NCBI RefSeq assembly: GCF_001969445.1
Contig: NZ_CP017297.1
Location: 3,162,001 to 3,226,000, forward strand
Direction: 5' to 3'
Length of the DNA: 64,000 nt
From: Brachybacterium sp. P6-10-X1
GTDB taxonomy: Bacteria > Actinomycetota > Actinomycetes > Actinomycetales > Dermabacteraceae
The number at the start of each line of letters is the position of its first letter. Positions within the stretch are counted from its first letter, which is position 1. Positions 50,948 to 60,003 of this stretch are shown piece after piece. Position numbers and translations under genes: made by a program. The notes below the pieces were generated by a model. That model was not told the DNA's origin, made no database searches, and was given only the letters and a program-made list of their open reading frames with translations.

Positions 50948-51922
50948 TCAGCGGCCCCCGGTGTGGTGCTCCAGGAACTCCAGCTGGAGACGTCTGTGCT
51001 GCCACTGGCCGTGCTCATGCCCGTCGTACGGGTAGGTGCGCAGGATCTTCCCGGCGCCCGCGTAGGCCTCGTAGGCGGCCATGACGCCCTGGGGCGGGCA
51101 CACCGGATCCTGCAGGCCGACGGCGAACAGGGCGGGAGCCCGGGCACGGGAGGCGAAGTGCACCCCGTCGAAGAACGACAGGGAGGCGAAGACCGCCTCC
51201 TCGTCCCCGCGCCGGGTGCGCAGGTAGTCGCGGATCTGGCGGAACGGTCCTTCCGTGGCCGTGTCCACCGCGCGAGGAATGTCGCACAGCAGCGGCACCT
51301 CGATGAGAGCGCCCGCGATCCCTTCGCAGAGCGCCGCGGCGGCCAGAGCGGTGGCGCCACCCTGGCTCCCGCCGGCCACGAAGACGTGCTCGGTCCCGGG
51401 CGTCTCCAGACGGCGGACGGCGCCGATCGCGCACACGGCATCGACGAACAGGCGGCGGTAGTAGTAGGACTCCGGGCGGTGGATCCCCATCGTCATGCGG
51501 CCGACGATCTGTGGACCGCTGCCCACGGGGTCCGGGGTGTCGCCCACCGAGGCGGGGCCGGACTGGCCGCGGTTGTCCATCACGAATGTCGTGTACCCGG
51601 CGCTCGGCAGCACCGTCCACTGCTCGGGCAGTCCGCGACCGGTGTTGTTGCCGAGGAACTGGACCACGGTCCCGCGCGATCCGCCGTGGGCGGGGGTCAG
51701 CAACCATCCCTTCACGGGGTGCCCGTCGAACCCGCGGAAGGTCACGTCCTGGACGACGATGCCGCGCAGGGGAGTGGTCACCGTCTCGAGGCGGGCGACG
51801 CCGCGGCCCGCGTGCTCCGCGATCGTCGCCTGCCAGAACTCGTCGAACCCATCGGGTCCGGTGGGGGCGGGGCTGTCCGGGGGCGGGACTGCCTCGGGTG
51901 CCCGGTCGGTCGGCGGCTCCAT
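50948..51922 (-). CDS. Acetyl-xylan esterase / cephalosporin-C deacetylase family (CE7)
   Basis: 324 residues, alpha/beta-hydrolase. GFDEFWQATIAEHAG near the N-terminus and VRGFDG-type strands are CE7 features. The nucleophile elbow is AGGSQGG (Ser near residue 186), the acid is in GLQDPVCPP (about 271) and the histidine in DGHEHG (about 301). CE7 enzymes remove acetyl groups from short xylo-oligosaccharides and related sugars inside the cell; there is no signal peptide. GAGAGGA precedes the ATG at 51922. A GGGTC pentamer repeat sits 14 bases before the start. Divergent from a sugar importer, which may bring in the acetylated substrate. Confidence 0.88.
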   Translation of the reverse strand: MEPPTDRAPEAVPPPDSPAPTGPDGFDEFWQATIAEHAGRGVARLETVTTPLRGIVVQDVTFRGFDGHPVKGWLLTPAHGGSRGTVVQFLGNNTGRGLPEQWTVLPSAGYTTFVMDNRGQSGPASVGDTPDPVGSGPQIVGRMTMGIHRPESYYYRRLFVDAVCAIGAVRRLETPGTEHVFVAGGSQGGATALAAAALCEGIAGALIEVPLLCDIPRAVDTATEGPFRQIRDYLRTRRGDEEAVFASLSFFDGVHFASRARAPALFAVGLQDPVCPPQGVMAAYEAYAGAGKILRTYPYDGHEHGQWQHRRLQLEFLEHHTGGR

Positions 51923-51935
51923 CGGGCATCCTCTC

Positions 51936-51980
51936 GGGTCGGGTCGGGTCGGGTCGGGTCGGGTCGGGTCGGGTCGGGTC
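51936..51980. repeat. Nine perfect GGGTC pentanucleotide repeats
   Basis: A simple-sequence tract directly upstream of the esterase ribosome site (GACCC in its sense direction), followed by imperfect units to about 52000. Pentamer tracts expand and shrink easily and change promoter or leader spacing. Confidence 0.9.
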
Positions 51981-52149
51981 AGGTCGGGCCTGGTCGGGCC
52001 GGCCCAGTGCGGTGCCCGACCGCGGAGTCGCTTCACGATAGGGCTACACAAGATGTGCATCAAGGGTTGACGAGTGGCGATGCTGATGCAAAAGTTGTGC
52101 ACCGTCTCCGGACCTCGACCCACGCACCGCCGCGTCGGAAGGATCTCGC

Positions 52150-53460
52150 ATGCCCCTCGCATCCGGACGCTCCCTGAGTCGTCGGCGGTTCGCCGGTGCG
52201 CTCGGAGCCGCTGCGGGAGCAGCCGCCGTCGCCGGCTGCTCGTCCACCGCGGCGAAGGACATGGACACCCTGCAGGTCTGGGGTGGCATCCCGGCCGAGA
52301 GCGGCCCCCAGGCGCTGATCGACAAGTTCCACGAGCGGTACCCGGGCACCCACGTCACCTACACCCGTTACGTCAACGACGACCGGGGGAACCTCAAGGT
52401 GAACACGGCGCTCCAGGGCGGCGTCGACATCGACGTCTTCTTCACCTACGGCGTCCCGAACCTCACCATGCGCGTCGATTCCGGCCTGGCCGCCGACGTC
52501 GGCGATCTCGTACGGGCCACCCCTGAGCTGGAGATCTTCCTGGACACAGAGGATCCGAAGGCCCTCATCGACGGGGACGAGATCACGGCGCTGGCGACGA
52601 CCCGGATCCCGCAGATGGTGCTGTTCAACGAGACTCTCAGGGAGCGCGCGGGGATCGAGCTGCCCACGACATGGACCGTCGAGGAGTATCTCGAGGCCAT
52701 CCGGGCGCTCGCCGGCGACGGGAAGTACGGCACCTATCTGCTGCCCGACCTCGCCCGCATCGAGCTCGGGCCGAACTATCGGTACACCCCGGAGGGCGAC
52801 TCCAACTTCTCCCACCCCGCGTTCCTGCGCCACTTCGACCTGGCCGCGGAGCTGATCCGCGACGGCGTGCTCTATCCCTGGTCACAGGCCCTGGCCCGTC
52901 AGCTCGAGGCGTACCAGCAGAACAATTTCATCGCCGAGGACTTCGGACTGTGGACCACGGCCCCCTACTCCCTGCGGTTCCTCACCGACCAGGAGGAGTA
53001 CCCCCACGACTTCACGGTCGCCGCCGCGCCGGTGCCGACGCTGGATGGACATGAGTGGAACACCGGGGAGTACGGAGCCTTCATCCAGATCAACTCGAAG
53101 AGCCCCAAGCAGGAGCTGGCCTGGGAGTTCTGCAAGTTCTGGCTGCTGGAGGGGGCCGAGGACCTGGTCCATGCCGGCTACATCTCCCTGCTGGGCGACG
53201 TCGACGACGAGCAGCTGCTGGCCGGGATCCTCGGCGAGGACGCGGAGGAGTTCTTCGACGTCGACTCCTTCCGACGGACCCTCTTCGAGGACGAGCCGAG
53301 GATGCACCTGGACACCGAGCTGACCGCGTACACCGAGATCACCCAGAAGTACGAGCAGCAGCGCGATGTGTGCTGGCTCCTCGAACGCACCCCGGCCAAG
53401 GCCATCGACACCGTCGACAAGAACGCCCAGGCACTCATCGACCGGTTCGAGGAGGACTGA
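52150..53460 (+). CDS. Extracellular sugar-binding lipoprotein of a third ABC importer
   Basis: 436 residues. SRRRFAG in the signal region is Tat-like and the lipobox is VAGC with Cys30. The mature protein has LQVWGGIPAESGPQALIDKF, GGVDIDVFFTYGVP and the TTWTVEEYLEAI loop of family 1 binding proteins, plus an acidic C-terminal lobe. GAAGGAT lies before the ATG. First gene of an importer with two permeases, an RpiR regulator and a FAD enzyme downstream. The ligand is unknown; the esterase opposite suggests an acetylated or otherwise decorated sugar. Confidence 0.92.
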   Translation: MPLASGRSLSRRRFAGALGAAAGAAAVAGCSSTAAKDMDTLQVWGGIPAESGPQALIDKFHERYPGTHVTYTRYVNDDRGNLKVNTALQGGVDIDVFFTYGVPNLTMRVDSGLAADVGDLVRATPELEIFLDTEDPKALIDGDEITALATTRIPQMVLFNETLRERAGIELPTTWTVEEYLEAIRALAGDGKYGTYLLPDLARIELGPNYRYTPEGDSNFSHPAFLRHFDLAAELIRDGVLYPWSQALARQLEAYQQNNFIAEDFGLWTTAPYSLRFLTDQEEYPHDFTVAAAPVPTLDGHEWNTGEYGAFIQINSKSPKQELAWEFCKFWLLEGAEDLVHAGYISLLGDVDDEQLLAGILGEDAEEFFDVDSFRRTLFEDEPRMHLDTELTAYTEITQKYEQQRDVCWLLERTPAKAIDTVDKNAQALIDRFEED

Positions 53461-53461
53461 C

Positions 53462-54427
53462 ATGGCGACCGTCGACACGAGCATCAGGGCGGCCGAGGAG
53501 CCGGGCGGGACCGGGGGCGACCGACCGCGACGACGGGGACGGGCGCCGTCGGAGCCGTCGCCGTACGTGGGATGGCTCTTCATCGCGCCGAACCTCCTCG
53601 GCGTCCTGGCATTCACCTTCGTCCCGCTGATCTCGGTGGTGCTGCTCTCCTTCACCCAGTGGAACCTGGTGTCGGGCATCGCCGGCATCGAGTTCGTGGG
53701 CCTGGACAACTTCATCGCCGTGTTCCGGGACCCGACCTTCTGGCGCAGCCTCGTGATCACGATCCTGTACGCCGGGGTCGCCGTGCCGCTGACCCTCGTG
53801 GTGGGCCTCGCGCTCGCCCTGGCGCTGAACCGCGACCTCCCGGGCCGAGGCCTGCTGCGCGCCGCCTTCTTCGTCCCGTACATCGTGAACATCGTCGCGA
53901 TCGGCATGACCTGGCAGATGCTCCTGGATCCGGGGGCCGGCCTGGTCAACCAGTTCCTCGGCTTCCTCGGGGCGGAGAACCTGCCGCAATGGTTCGCCTC
54001 CTCGCACTGGGCCCTGCCCGCCCTGATCCTGGTGACGATCTGGTCCCAGGCCGGGTACGCGAACCTCATCTACCTCTCCGCGCTGCAGGACGCTCCCGTC
54101 CAGCTGTACGAGGCGGCTCGCATCGACGGCGCCGGGCCCTGGGCGTCGTTCCGCGCGATCACCTGGCCGTCCCTGCTCCCCACCACCGTGTTCCTGCTGG
54201 TCACGCTGTTCGTCGGGATCTCGCAGACCTTCGGCATGATCGCCCTGATCACGAACGGCGGTCCCGGGAGCTCCACCACCACGCTGTCGTTCTACATGTA
54301 TCAGACCAGTTTCCAGTTCTACCGGTTCGGCTACGCCTCCGCGGTGGGCCTGGTGACCTTCATCGGCATCTTCGCCATCATGATGCTGATGTGGCGAGCC
54401 CAGCGAGGGAGGGCGCTGCATGACTGA
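53462..54427 (+). CDS. Sugar ABC transporter permease (first)
   Basis: 321 residues with a charged N-terminal tail of about 35 residues and six membrane segments. EAA loop: QLYEAARIDGAGPWASFRAI (about residues 216-235). GAGGAGG overlaps the end of the binding-protein gene and the ATG is one base after its stop. Works with the next permease. Confidence 0.94.
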   Translation: MATVDTSIRAAEEPGGTGGDRPRRRGRAPSEPSPYVGWLFIAPNLLGVLAFTFVPLISVVLLSFTQWNLVSGIAGIEFVGLDNFIAVFRDPTFWRSLVITILYAGVAVPLTLVVGLALALALNRDLPGRGLLRAAFFVPYIVNIVAIGMTWQMLLDPGAGLVNQFLGFLGAENLPQWFASSHWALPALILVTIWSQAGYANLIYLSALQDAPVQLYEAARIDGAGPWASFRAITWPSLLPTTVFLLVTLFVGISQTFGMIALITNGGPGSSTTTLSFYMYQTSFQFYRFGYASAVGLVTFIGIFAIMMLMWRAQRGRALHD

Positions 54428-55382
54428 CGCGACGAGAACCGACCGGAGCGGGCAGGCGGGGCGCGGAGCCGGAGGCCCCGGCCCCGGCACGGGCCCCGGA
54501 CGGAGCGTGGGCCCCGGACCCGGCGTCGGCATGGACGAGCGGCAGGCGCTGCGTGCGCGCCGCGACCGCGTGCGCCGATGGGCCTGGGGCATCCCGCTGT
54601 GGCTCCTCGCGCTGCTGTTCCTGCTGCCCTTCGCCTGGATGATCTCCACGTCCCTGAAGCCGGATCTGGAAGCTTTCCGGATTCCCATGCAGTGGATCCC
54701 CGACGAGCCGCGCTGGGAGAACTACACGGAGGTCCTGTTCGGGGAGAACTCGATCCTCGTCCCCTTCGGGAACTCCGTGTTCGTCGCCGTGCTCCGCGTG
54801 CTCGGCGAGCTGAGCACCGCGACCCTGGCGGGGTACGCCTTCGCCAAGCTCCGCTTCCCCGGGCGCGGAAAGGTGTTCATCGCCTACCTCGCCACGTCCC
54901 TGATCCCGGCGCAGCTGCTGCTGGTCCCGCGCTTCGTGTACTTCGAGAAGCTCAGCCTGTACGACACGCTGTGGGCGCTGATCCTGCCGGGCATGTTCAC
55001 CGTGCTGGGAACCTTCCTGATGCGCCAGTACTTCGTCTCCCAGCCGGAGGAGTTCGCCGAGGCGGCGCGGATCGACGGTGCGAGCGAGTTCCAGATCTTC
55101 TTCCGGATCTACCTTCCCAACGCCATGTCGATGATCAGTGCTCTGGCGATCCTCACCTTCGTCTGGTCCTGGAACGACTACGAGACCCCTCTGGTCTTCC
55201 TCTCGAGCCCGGAGAACTACACCCTCCCCGTGGGGCTGACCAGCTTCACCGACGAGAACGGGGCGATGGCCGCCGGTCTCTCGATGGCGGCGTCGGTCAT
55301 CTCGATCGTCCCGATCCTGCTGGTGTTCCTGGTCTTCCAGCGCCGGTTCGTGCGCGCGATGACCGAGAGCGCCCTGAAGTGA
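54420..55382 (+). CDS. Sugar ABC transporter permease (second)
   Basis: 320 residues. A Gly/Pro/Arg-rich tail of about 50 residues precedes the six membrane segments, longer than usual. EAA loop: EFAEAARIDGASEFQIFFRI (about residues 217-236). The ATG overlaps the previous stop by eight bases, so translation is coupled. As in the other two systems in this window, no ATPase gene follows. Confidence 0.94.
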   Translation: MTDATRTDRSGQAGRGAGGPGPGTGPGRSVGPGPGVGMDERQALRARRDRVRRWAWGIPLWLLALLFLLPFAWMISTSLKPDLEAFRIPMQWIPDEPRWENYTEVLFGENSILVPFGNSVFVAVLRVLGELSTATLAGYAFAKLRFPGRGKVFIAYLATSLIPAQLLLVPRFVYFEKLSLYDTLWALILPGMFTVLGTFLMRQYFVSQPEEFAEAARIDGASEFQIFFRIYLPNAMSMISALAILTFVWSWNDYETPLVFLSSPENYTLPVGLTSFTDENGAMAAGLSMAASVISIVPILLVFLVFQRRFVRAMTESALK

Positions 55383-55491
55383 TCCGCGGGCCCCGACCGC
55401 CTCGAGCACACTGGACGTCGATCGAGGCAGCAGGCCCATGGCCTGCCTTCGACGCCAGCAGCCCCCGAGAACGCACAAGGACGAGCACCCG

Positions 55492-56397
55492 ATGAGCACT
55501 CCCGCCGACACCACCGCGCCCTCGGCCCTGCAGCGCCTTCGCGAAGGCCTGCCCGGGCTCAACCCGGGCGATCGGCGGATCGCCGAGACGATCCTCGCCG
55601 ATCCGCTCGGCGCCGGGGACTCCTCGATCACCACTGTTGCCGCAGCTGCCCGGATCTCGCCCGCAGCTGTCTCCCGGTTCGCACGCAAGCTCGGATATGC
55701 GGGGTTCCCGGCCCTGAGGGCAGCGATCGCGCTCGACAACGGCCGGGCCGCCCAGTCCGGGTGGGAGCGGGACATCGGCACGGCGATCACCCCGGCGGAC
55801 ACGTCCCAGGACGTGCTGGACATCCTGGCCGGCACCGCGGCCCGCGCGCTCCGCGACGCCGCCGCAGTCATCGACCTGGTGCAGGTCGAGCGCGCGGCGG
55901 AGGCGATCACCGGCGCCGAGCGGGTGCATCTGCACGGGGAGTGGGGGGACTCCATCGCCGTGCGGGAGCTGTATCTGAGACTCCAACGGATCGGTGTCGC
56001 GGTGTGGTGCCACGAGACCGGACCGCACACGCTCGACCTGGTCGCGCGCACTCTCACCGCGCGCGATGTGGTCCTGGTGCTCAACCGCTCCGGCGACGAC
56101 GAGACCGCGCTGCGGCTGGTCCGGGACGCCGCGCGGGCCGGCACGACCACGATCGCGGTCCACGGGGCGCCAGGTTCCGCGCTCGATCAGGCGGTCGACA
56201 TCGCTGTGTACACCGGTATCCGGAACGGCTCCGTGTGGACGCAGCATTTCGCCGGCCGCGCCAGCGACACCCTGCTGACCAGCATGCTCTGGCTGCTCGT
56301 GGCACAGCGGCGCTCCGCCGACCCCACCATGCGCTTCGTGGACGACGGGACCCTCGAGCCGCACCTGTCGGCCCCGCCGCGCGACACCGACCGCTGA
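55492..56397 (+). CDS. RpiR/MurR-family transcriptional regulator
   Basis: 301 residues. An N-terminal helix-turn-helix of the RpiR type (LNPGDRRIAETILADP, then ITTVAAAARISPAAVSRFAR and KLGYAGFPALRAAI) is followed by a SIS domain (about 110-270) with VHLHGEWGDSIAV and VVLVLNRSGDDETAL, which bind a sugar phosphate. It sits between the importer and a FAD-dependent oxidoreductase and likely controls both. A sugar-phosphate effector implies that the imported substrate is phosphorylated or is an amino or acid sugar. Confidence 0.9.
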   Translation: MSTPADTTAPSALQRLREGLPGLNPGDRRIAETILADPLGAGDSSITTVAAAARISPAAVSRFARKLGYAGFPALRAAIALDNGRAAQSGWERDIGTAITPADTSQDVLDILAGTAARALRDAAAVIDLVQVERAAEAITGAERVHLHGEWGDSIAVRELYLRLQRIGVAVWCHETGPHTLDLVARTLTARDVVLVLNRSGDDETALRLVRDAARAGTTTIAVHGAPGSALDQAVDIAVYTGIRNGSVWTQHFAGRASDTLLTSMLWLLVAQRRSADPTMRFVDDGTLEPHLSAPPRDTDR

Positions 56398-56429
56398 CCT
56401 CGCTCATCACCCCTGCAGGAAGGACCCCC

Positions 56430-58658
56430 ATGCTCACCGAAACCGTCACCACCGACATCGTCGTGGTGGGAGGAGGCCTCGCCGGCGTCTGTGCGGCGAT
56501 CGGAGCCGCACGGCAGGGCAGCAGGGTCGCGCTGGTCCAGAACCGGCCCGTCCTCGGGGGGAACTCCTCGAGCGAGGTGCGGGTATGGGTCTGCGGCGCC
56601 ACGGCGCACGGCATCCATCTGTTCGCGCGCGAGACCGGGATCATGGGCGAGCTGTACGTCGAGAACCAGTTCCGCAACCCCGACGGGAACCCGTACTACT
56701 GGGACCTGCTGCTGCTCGAGAAGGTCCGCGCGGAGCACGGCATCGAGCTGTTCTTGAACACCGAGGTCTCCGAGGTCGCGGCCGACGGTCCCGCCGACGC
56801 GCGCGAGATCCGGTCGGCCACGGGATGGATGAGCGGCTCCGAGCGGAGGATCACCTTCCGCGGCGGGACCTTCATCGACTGCAGCGGCGACGGCTTGCTC
56901 GGGCACCTGGCCGGGGCGGAGTCCATGCGGGGCAGCGAGCCGCGCGAGACGTTCGGGGAGTCCTGGGCCCCGGAGCGGCCGGGGGAGGACATGCTCGGAT
57001 CGACGATCCTGTTCTACACCAAGGACGTCGGGCACCCGCAGAAGTTCGTCGCCCCGCCCTTCGCGGTCGACATCGCGGCCACCTCGATCCCGCAGAACCG
57101 GGTGATCCGCGAGACCATGAACGGCTGCGACTTCTGGTGGATCGAATGGGGCGGCGACCTCGACGTCGTTCACGAGAACGAGCGGATCCGCGATGAGCTG
57201 CAGGCGGTCTGCTACGGACTCTGGGACCACATCAAGAACTCCGGGCAGTACGACGCGGACACGCTCAGCCTCGAGTGGGTGGGCGCGGTGCCCGGCAAGC
57301 GCGAGTACCGTCGATTCGTCGGCGACCACGTCCTCACCCAGGGCGACGTGCTCGGGCAGACGGAGTTCGAGGACCGGATCGGTTTCGGCGGCTGGTCGAT
57401 CGACCTCCACCCCGTCGGCGGGGTGTACGCCAGTGAGAAGGGGTCGCGGCACTGGCACCCCGACGGCAACTACCACATCCCGGTGCGCGCGCTGTACTCC
57501 CGCAACGTCTCGAACCTGTGGATGGCCGGCCGCGACATCAGCGCCAGCCACGTCGCGTTCGGGAGCACCCGGGTGATGGCCACCTGCGGCGTCCTCGGCG
57601 AAGCCGCCGGCATCGGTGCCGCGGTCGCGGGCCGGCTCGGGGTGGGCCCTCGTTCCCTCGCCGCCGATCACCTGCCCGAGCTGCACCGGGCGATGGTGCG
57701 CGCCGACGCCTCGCTGCTCGGCGTCGTCGACGACGACCCGGCGAACCTCGCGCTCGCCGCCGAGGTGAGCTCGTCCTCCCGCAAGTCGACGCTCGCCTCG
57801 ACGCGGAGCACCCGGCGGATCGCCCTGGACCACGACCTCGCTCTCGTGCTGCCGGTCGATCCGATGCTGGCCGAGGTGGAGATCCTGGTCGACGCCGCCG
57901 AGGACACCGAGCTCCTCGTCGAGCTGCACAGCGTGGGCAAGCCGCAGAACTACCTGCCCGCGGCCCGCGAGCGCAGCGTCGTGGTGCCGGTCCGCCGGGG
58001 ACGGTCCTGGGCGCGGGCCGAGCTGGGCTGGGAGCCCGACGGCGCCCAGAACGCGGTCGTCGTGCTGCGGAGGAACCCCCTGCTCGAGGTCCATCAGGGC
58101 GAGCGGGCAGAGCCGGGGACCGTCACGATGAGGCACCGGGATCTGCCGCCGGGGGAGGAGAGCCCCGAGCAGTGGCGGTCCTGGAAGGAGACCCTGCACG
58201 GGACCGGCATCTGCTTCCGCGCGACCGCCCCGACCCGCGCGTTCGGCCCCGAGCAGGCGGTCGGCGGCTATGCACGGCCCTACGGCGGTCCCGCCCTGTG
58301 GGTCTCCGCCGACGCCGCCGAGGACCCGCAGCCCTGGCTGCAGCTCAGCTGGTCGGCCCCGCAGGAGATCGCGACGATCGACCTCGTGCTCGACGACGAC
58401 GTGAACGAGGACCTCATCAACCTGCACCACCACCGCACCCCGGGCGACACGATGCGGACCCTGGTGCGCACAGCCCGCCTGGAGGCGCTCGTCGGCGCGC
58501 AGTGGCAGGAGATCGCGCGGCTCGAGGAGAACCGCGAACGCCACCGGAGCTTCCCCTTCGAGCGTCCGGTGCACACCGCCTCCCTGCGTGTCGTGGTCGA
58601 GGACACGAACGGAGCACCGTCGGCGCACCTCGTGGCGCTGCGCGCGTACGGGGACTGA
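56430..58658 (+). CDS. FAD-dependent oxidoreductase (FAD_oxidored type) with C-terminal extension
   Basis: 742 residues. IVVVGGGLAGVCAAIGAARQ (about residues 9-28) and RPVLGGNSSSEVRVW form the FAD-binding start. GGTFIDCSGDGLLGHLAG and NLWMAGRDISASHVAFGSTR close the domain, ending with ATCGVLGEAAGIGAAV near residue 400. The remaining 330 residues are beta-rich with a discoidin-like feel (LQLSWSAPQEIATIDLVLDD), possibly carbohydrate-binding. No signal peptide. Such proteins occur in glycan-use loci of many bacteria, but no reaction is firmly established. AGGAAGGA precedes the ATG. Last gene of the importer-RpiR block. Confidence 0.85.
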   Translation: MLTETVTTDIVVVGGGLAGVCAAIGAARQGSRVALVQNRPVLGGNSSSEVRVWVCGATAHGIHLFARETGIMGELYVENQFRNPDGNPYYWDLLLLEKVRAEHGIELFLNTEVSEVAADGPADAREIRSATGWMSGSERRITFRGGTFIDCSGDGLLGHLAGAESMRGSEPRETFGESWAPERPGEDMLGSTILFYTKDVGHPQKFVAPPFAVDIAATSIPQNRVIRETMNGCDFWWIEWGGDLDVVHENERIRDELQAVCYGLWDHIKNSGQYDADTLSLEWVGAVPGKREYRRFVGDHVLTQGDVLGQTEFEDRIGFGGWSIDLHPVGGVYASEKGSRHWHPDGNYHIPVRALYSRNVSNLWMAGRDISASHVAFGSTRVMATCGVLGEAAGIGAAVAGRLGVGPRSLAADHLPELHRAMVRADASLLGVVDDDPANLALAAEVSSSSRKSTLASTRSTRRIALDHDLALVLPVDPMLAEVEILVDAAEDTELLVELHSVGKPQNYLPAARERSVVVPVRRGRSWARAELGWEPDGAQNAVVVLRRNPLLEVHQGERAEPGTVTMRHRDLPPGEESPEQWRSWKETLHGTGICFRATAPTRAFGPEQAVGGYARPYGGPALWVSADAAEDPQPWLQLSWSAPQEIATIDLVLDDDVNEDLINLHHHRTPGDTMRTLVRTARLEALVGAQWQEIARLEENRERHRSFPFERPVHTASLRVVVEDTNGAPSAHLVALRAYGD

Positions 58659-58759
58659 ACCGCCCGACCGCAGCCCCGCGGTCGTGGCGAGGAGCCGGGC
58701 CTCGTGGCCGCTCGAGCGCTCGTGGCGAACGCCCGGCCGGGGGAGGGGGTTCCTCACAT

Positions 58760-58777
58760 GATGATTGAAAGTTCATC
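58760..58777. promoter_or_regulatory. Candidate operator upstream of the VOC gene
   Basis: GATGA (58760-58764) and TCATC (58773-58777) are inverted around TTGAAAGT. The AT-rich patch in G+C-rich surroundings, 50 bases before the start codon, suggests a promoter with a regulator site. Confidence 0.35.
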
Positions 58778-58826
58778 GAAGCGGAGGCATGATGGGCGGG
58801 ACGACATCGATCGAAGGGATCGCCCC

Positions 58827-59774
58827 ATGACCGCCTCGCCCCTGACCGTGCCCGGCGACTCCGGCGCGACGGACGGCCAGCACCTCTCCGCCGACCTCGC
58901 CATGGATGCCGTGACCCTCCACGTCGGCGACCTCGAGCTCATGAGCTCCTACTACGAGAACGCCCTGGCGCTGGCCCCGATCGAGGAGAAGGCCCGCGTG
59001 GACGGCGAGGTCCACCGCGTCCTCGGCCGCGGCGCCGTGCCCTTCGTGCGCCTGGTCGCCACGCCCGGTCTGCCTGCCGTCGATCCCCGCCAGGCGGGAC
59101 TGTTCCACACGGCCTTCCTCTTCGAGGACCAGGCGTCCCTCGCCGGCACCGTGCTGCGCGCCGCCCAGGACCCCCGCTCCCGCTTCGTCGGCAGCAGCGA
59201 CCACCTGGTCTCCGAGGCCTTCTACTTCGCCGACCCCGAGGGCAACGGCATCGAGCTGTACCGGGACCGCCCTCGCGATCAGTGGACCTGGTCCGGCGGT
59301 CAGGTCGCCATGGACACCCTGTTCCTCGATCCCGACGAGTACCTGCGCAGGCACCTGACCGACGACGTCGCCACCAGCCCAGGTCTGCGCCCCGGCATCG
59401 TCGGCCACGTCCACCTGCAGGTCGGCGACGTCGACGCCGCGCGGGCGTTCTACGTCGAGACCCTCGGCTTCGAGACCACCGTCGGCACCCACCCCGGCGC
59501 TCTGTTCGCGGCGGCCGGCGGTTACCATCACCACGTCGCCATGAACAGCTGGAACAGCCGCGGCGCCGGCCCGCGCGCCACCAGCCTCGGCCTGGCCGAC
59601 GTCGCCATCACCGTCCCCGGCCGCGACGACCTCGACGCGTTGACCGGCCGTCTGACGGCGGCTCGCAGCCAGTTCGCCGACGACGGCCGCTCCGTGAGCG
59701 TCACGGACCCGTGGGGCACGCCGGTGACCATCTCGCTGCCCGGCACCAGCACCGAGGAGCTGCTCGCCCGCTGA
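58827..59774 (+). CDS. Two-domain VOC-family protein (catechol dioxygenase-like)
   Basis: 315 residues holding two tandem glyoxalase/VOC domains (about 25-150 and 165-310). The first has VTLHVGDLELM, GLFHTAFLFED and GNGIELYRDRP, giving the His-His-Glu metal set. The second has GHVHLQVGDVDAA and YHHHVAMNSWNSRG but ends in WGTPVTISLPG without the expected Glu. This arrangement is that of CatE/YfiE-type proteins, often under MarR control and linked to quinone or catechol stress. The ATG follows GAAGGGAT by seven bases. Single gene. Confidence 0.88.
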   Translation: MTASPLTVPGDSGATDGQHLSADLAMDAVTLHVGDLELMSSYYENALALAPIEEKARVDGEVHRVLGRGAVPFVRLVATPGLPAVDPRQAGLFHTAFLFEDQASLAGTVLRAAQDPRSRFVGSSDHLVSEAFYFADPEGNGIELYRDRPRDQWTWSGGQVAMDTLFLDPDEYLRRHLTDDVATSPGLRPGIVGHVHLQVGDVDAARAFYVETLGFETTVGTHPGALFAAAGGYHHHVAMNSWNSRGAGPRATSLGLADVAITVPGRDDLDALTGRLTAARSQFADDGRSVSVTDPWGTPVTISLPGTSTEELLAR

Positions 59775-59916
59775 CGCGCAGCACCGCACGACGCCGACGG
59801 GCCTCGCTGATGCAGCTCCAGGGGCGGGCATCTCGGCGAGCGCCCGGGTGGTGACACACTGGCCGTATCGCCCGTCGCTGCCCTGCCAGGCCGACTCACC
59901 GCCGACCAGGAACCTT

Positions 59917-60003
59917 ATGCCTTCCGAGCTGCTGCACCCCGCTCCCGCCGTCACCTCCCGCCGCGTGCTGCCCGCGCCCGCCCCGAAGGTGGCCCGCCGA
60001 TGA
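59917..60003 (+). CDS. 28-codon mini-gene translationally coupled to the ABC protein
   Basis: An ATG with AGGAA five bases upstream opens a 28-residue frame rich in Pro, Ala and Arg (MPSELLHPAPAV at the start, KVARR at the end). Its TGA overlaps the ATG of the following gene (ATGA), and that gene has no ribosome site of its own. It may be a leader peptide that controls entry of ribosomes into the ABC gene. No family is recognised. Alternatively the true start of the ABC protein lies elsewhere. Confidence 0.5.
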   Translation: MPSELLHPAPAVTSRRVLPAPAPKVARR

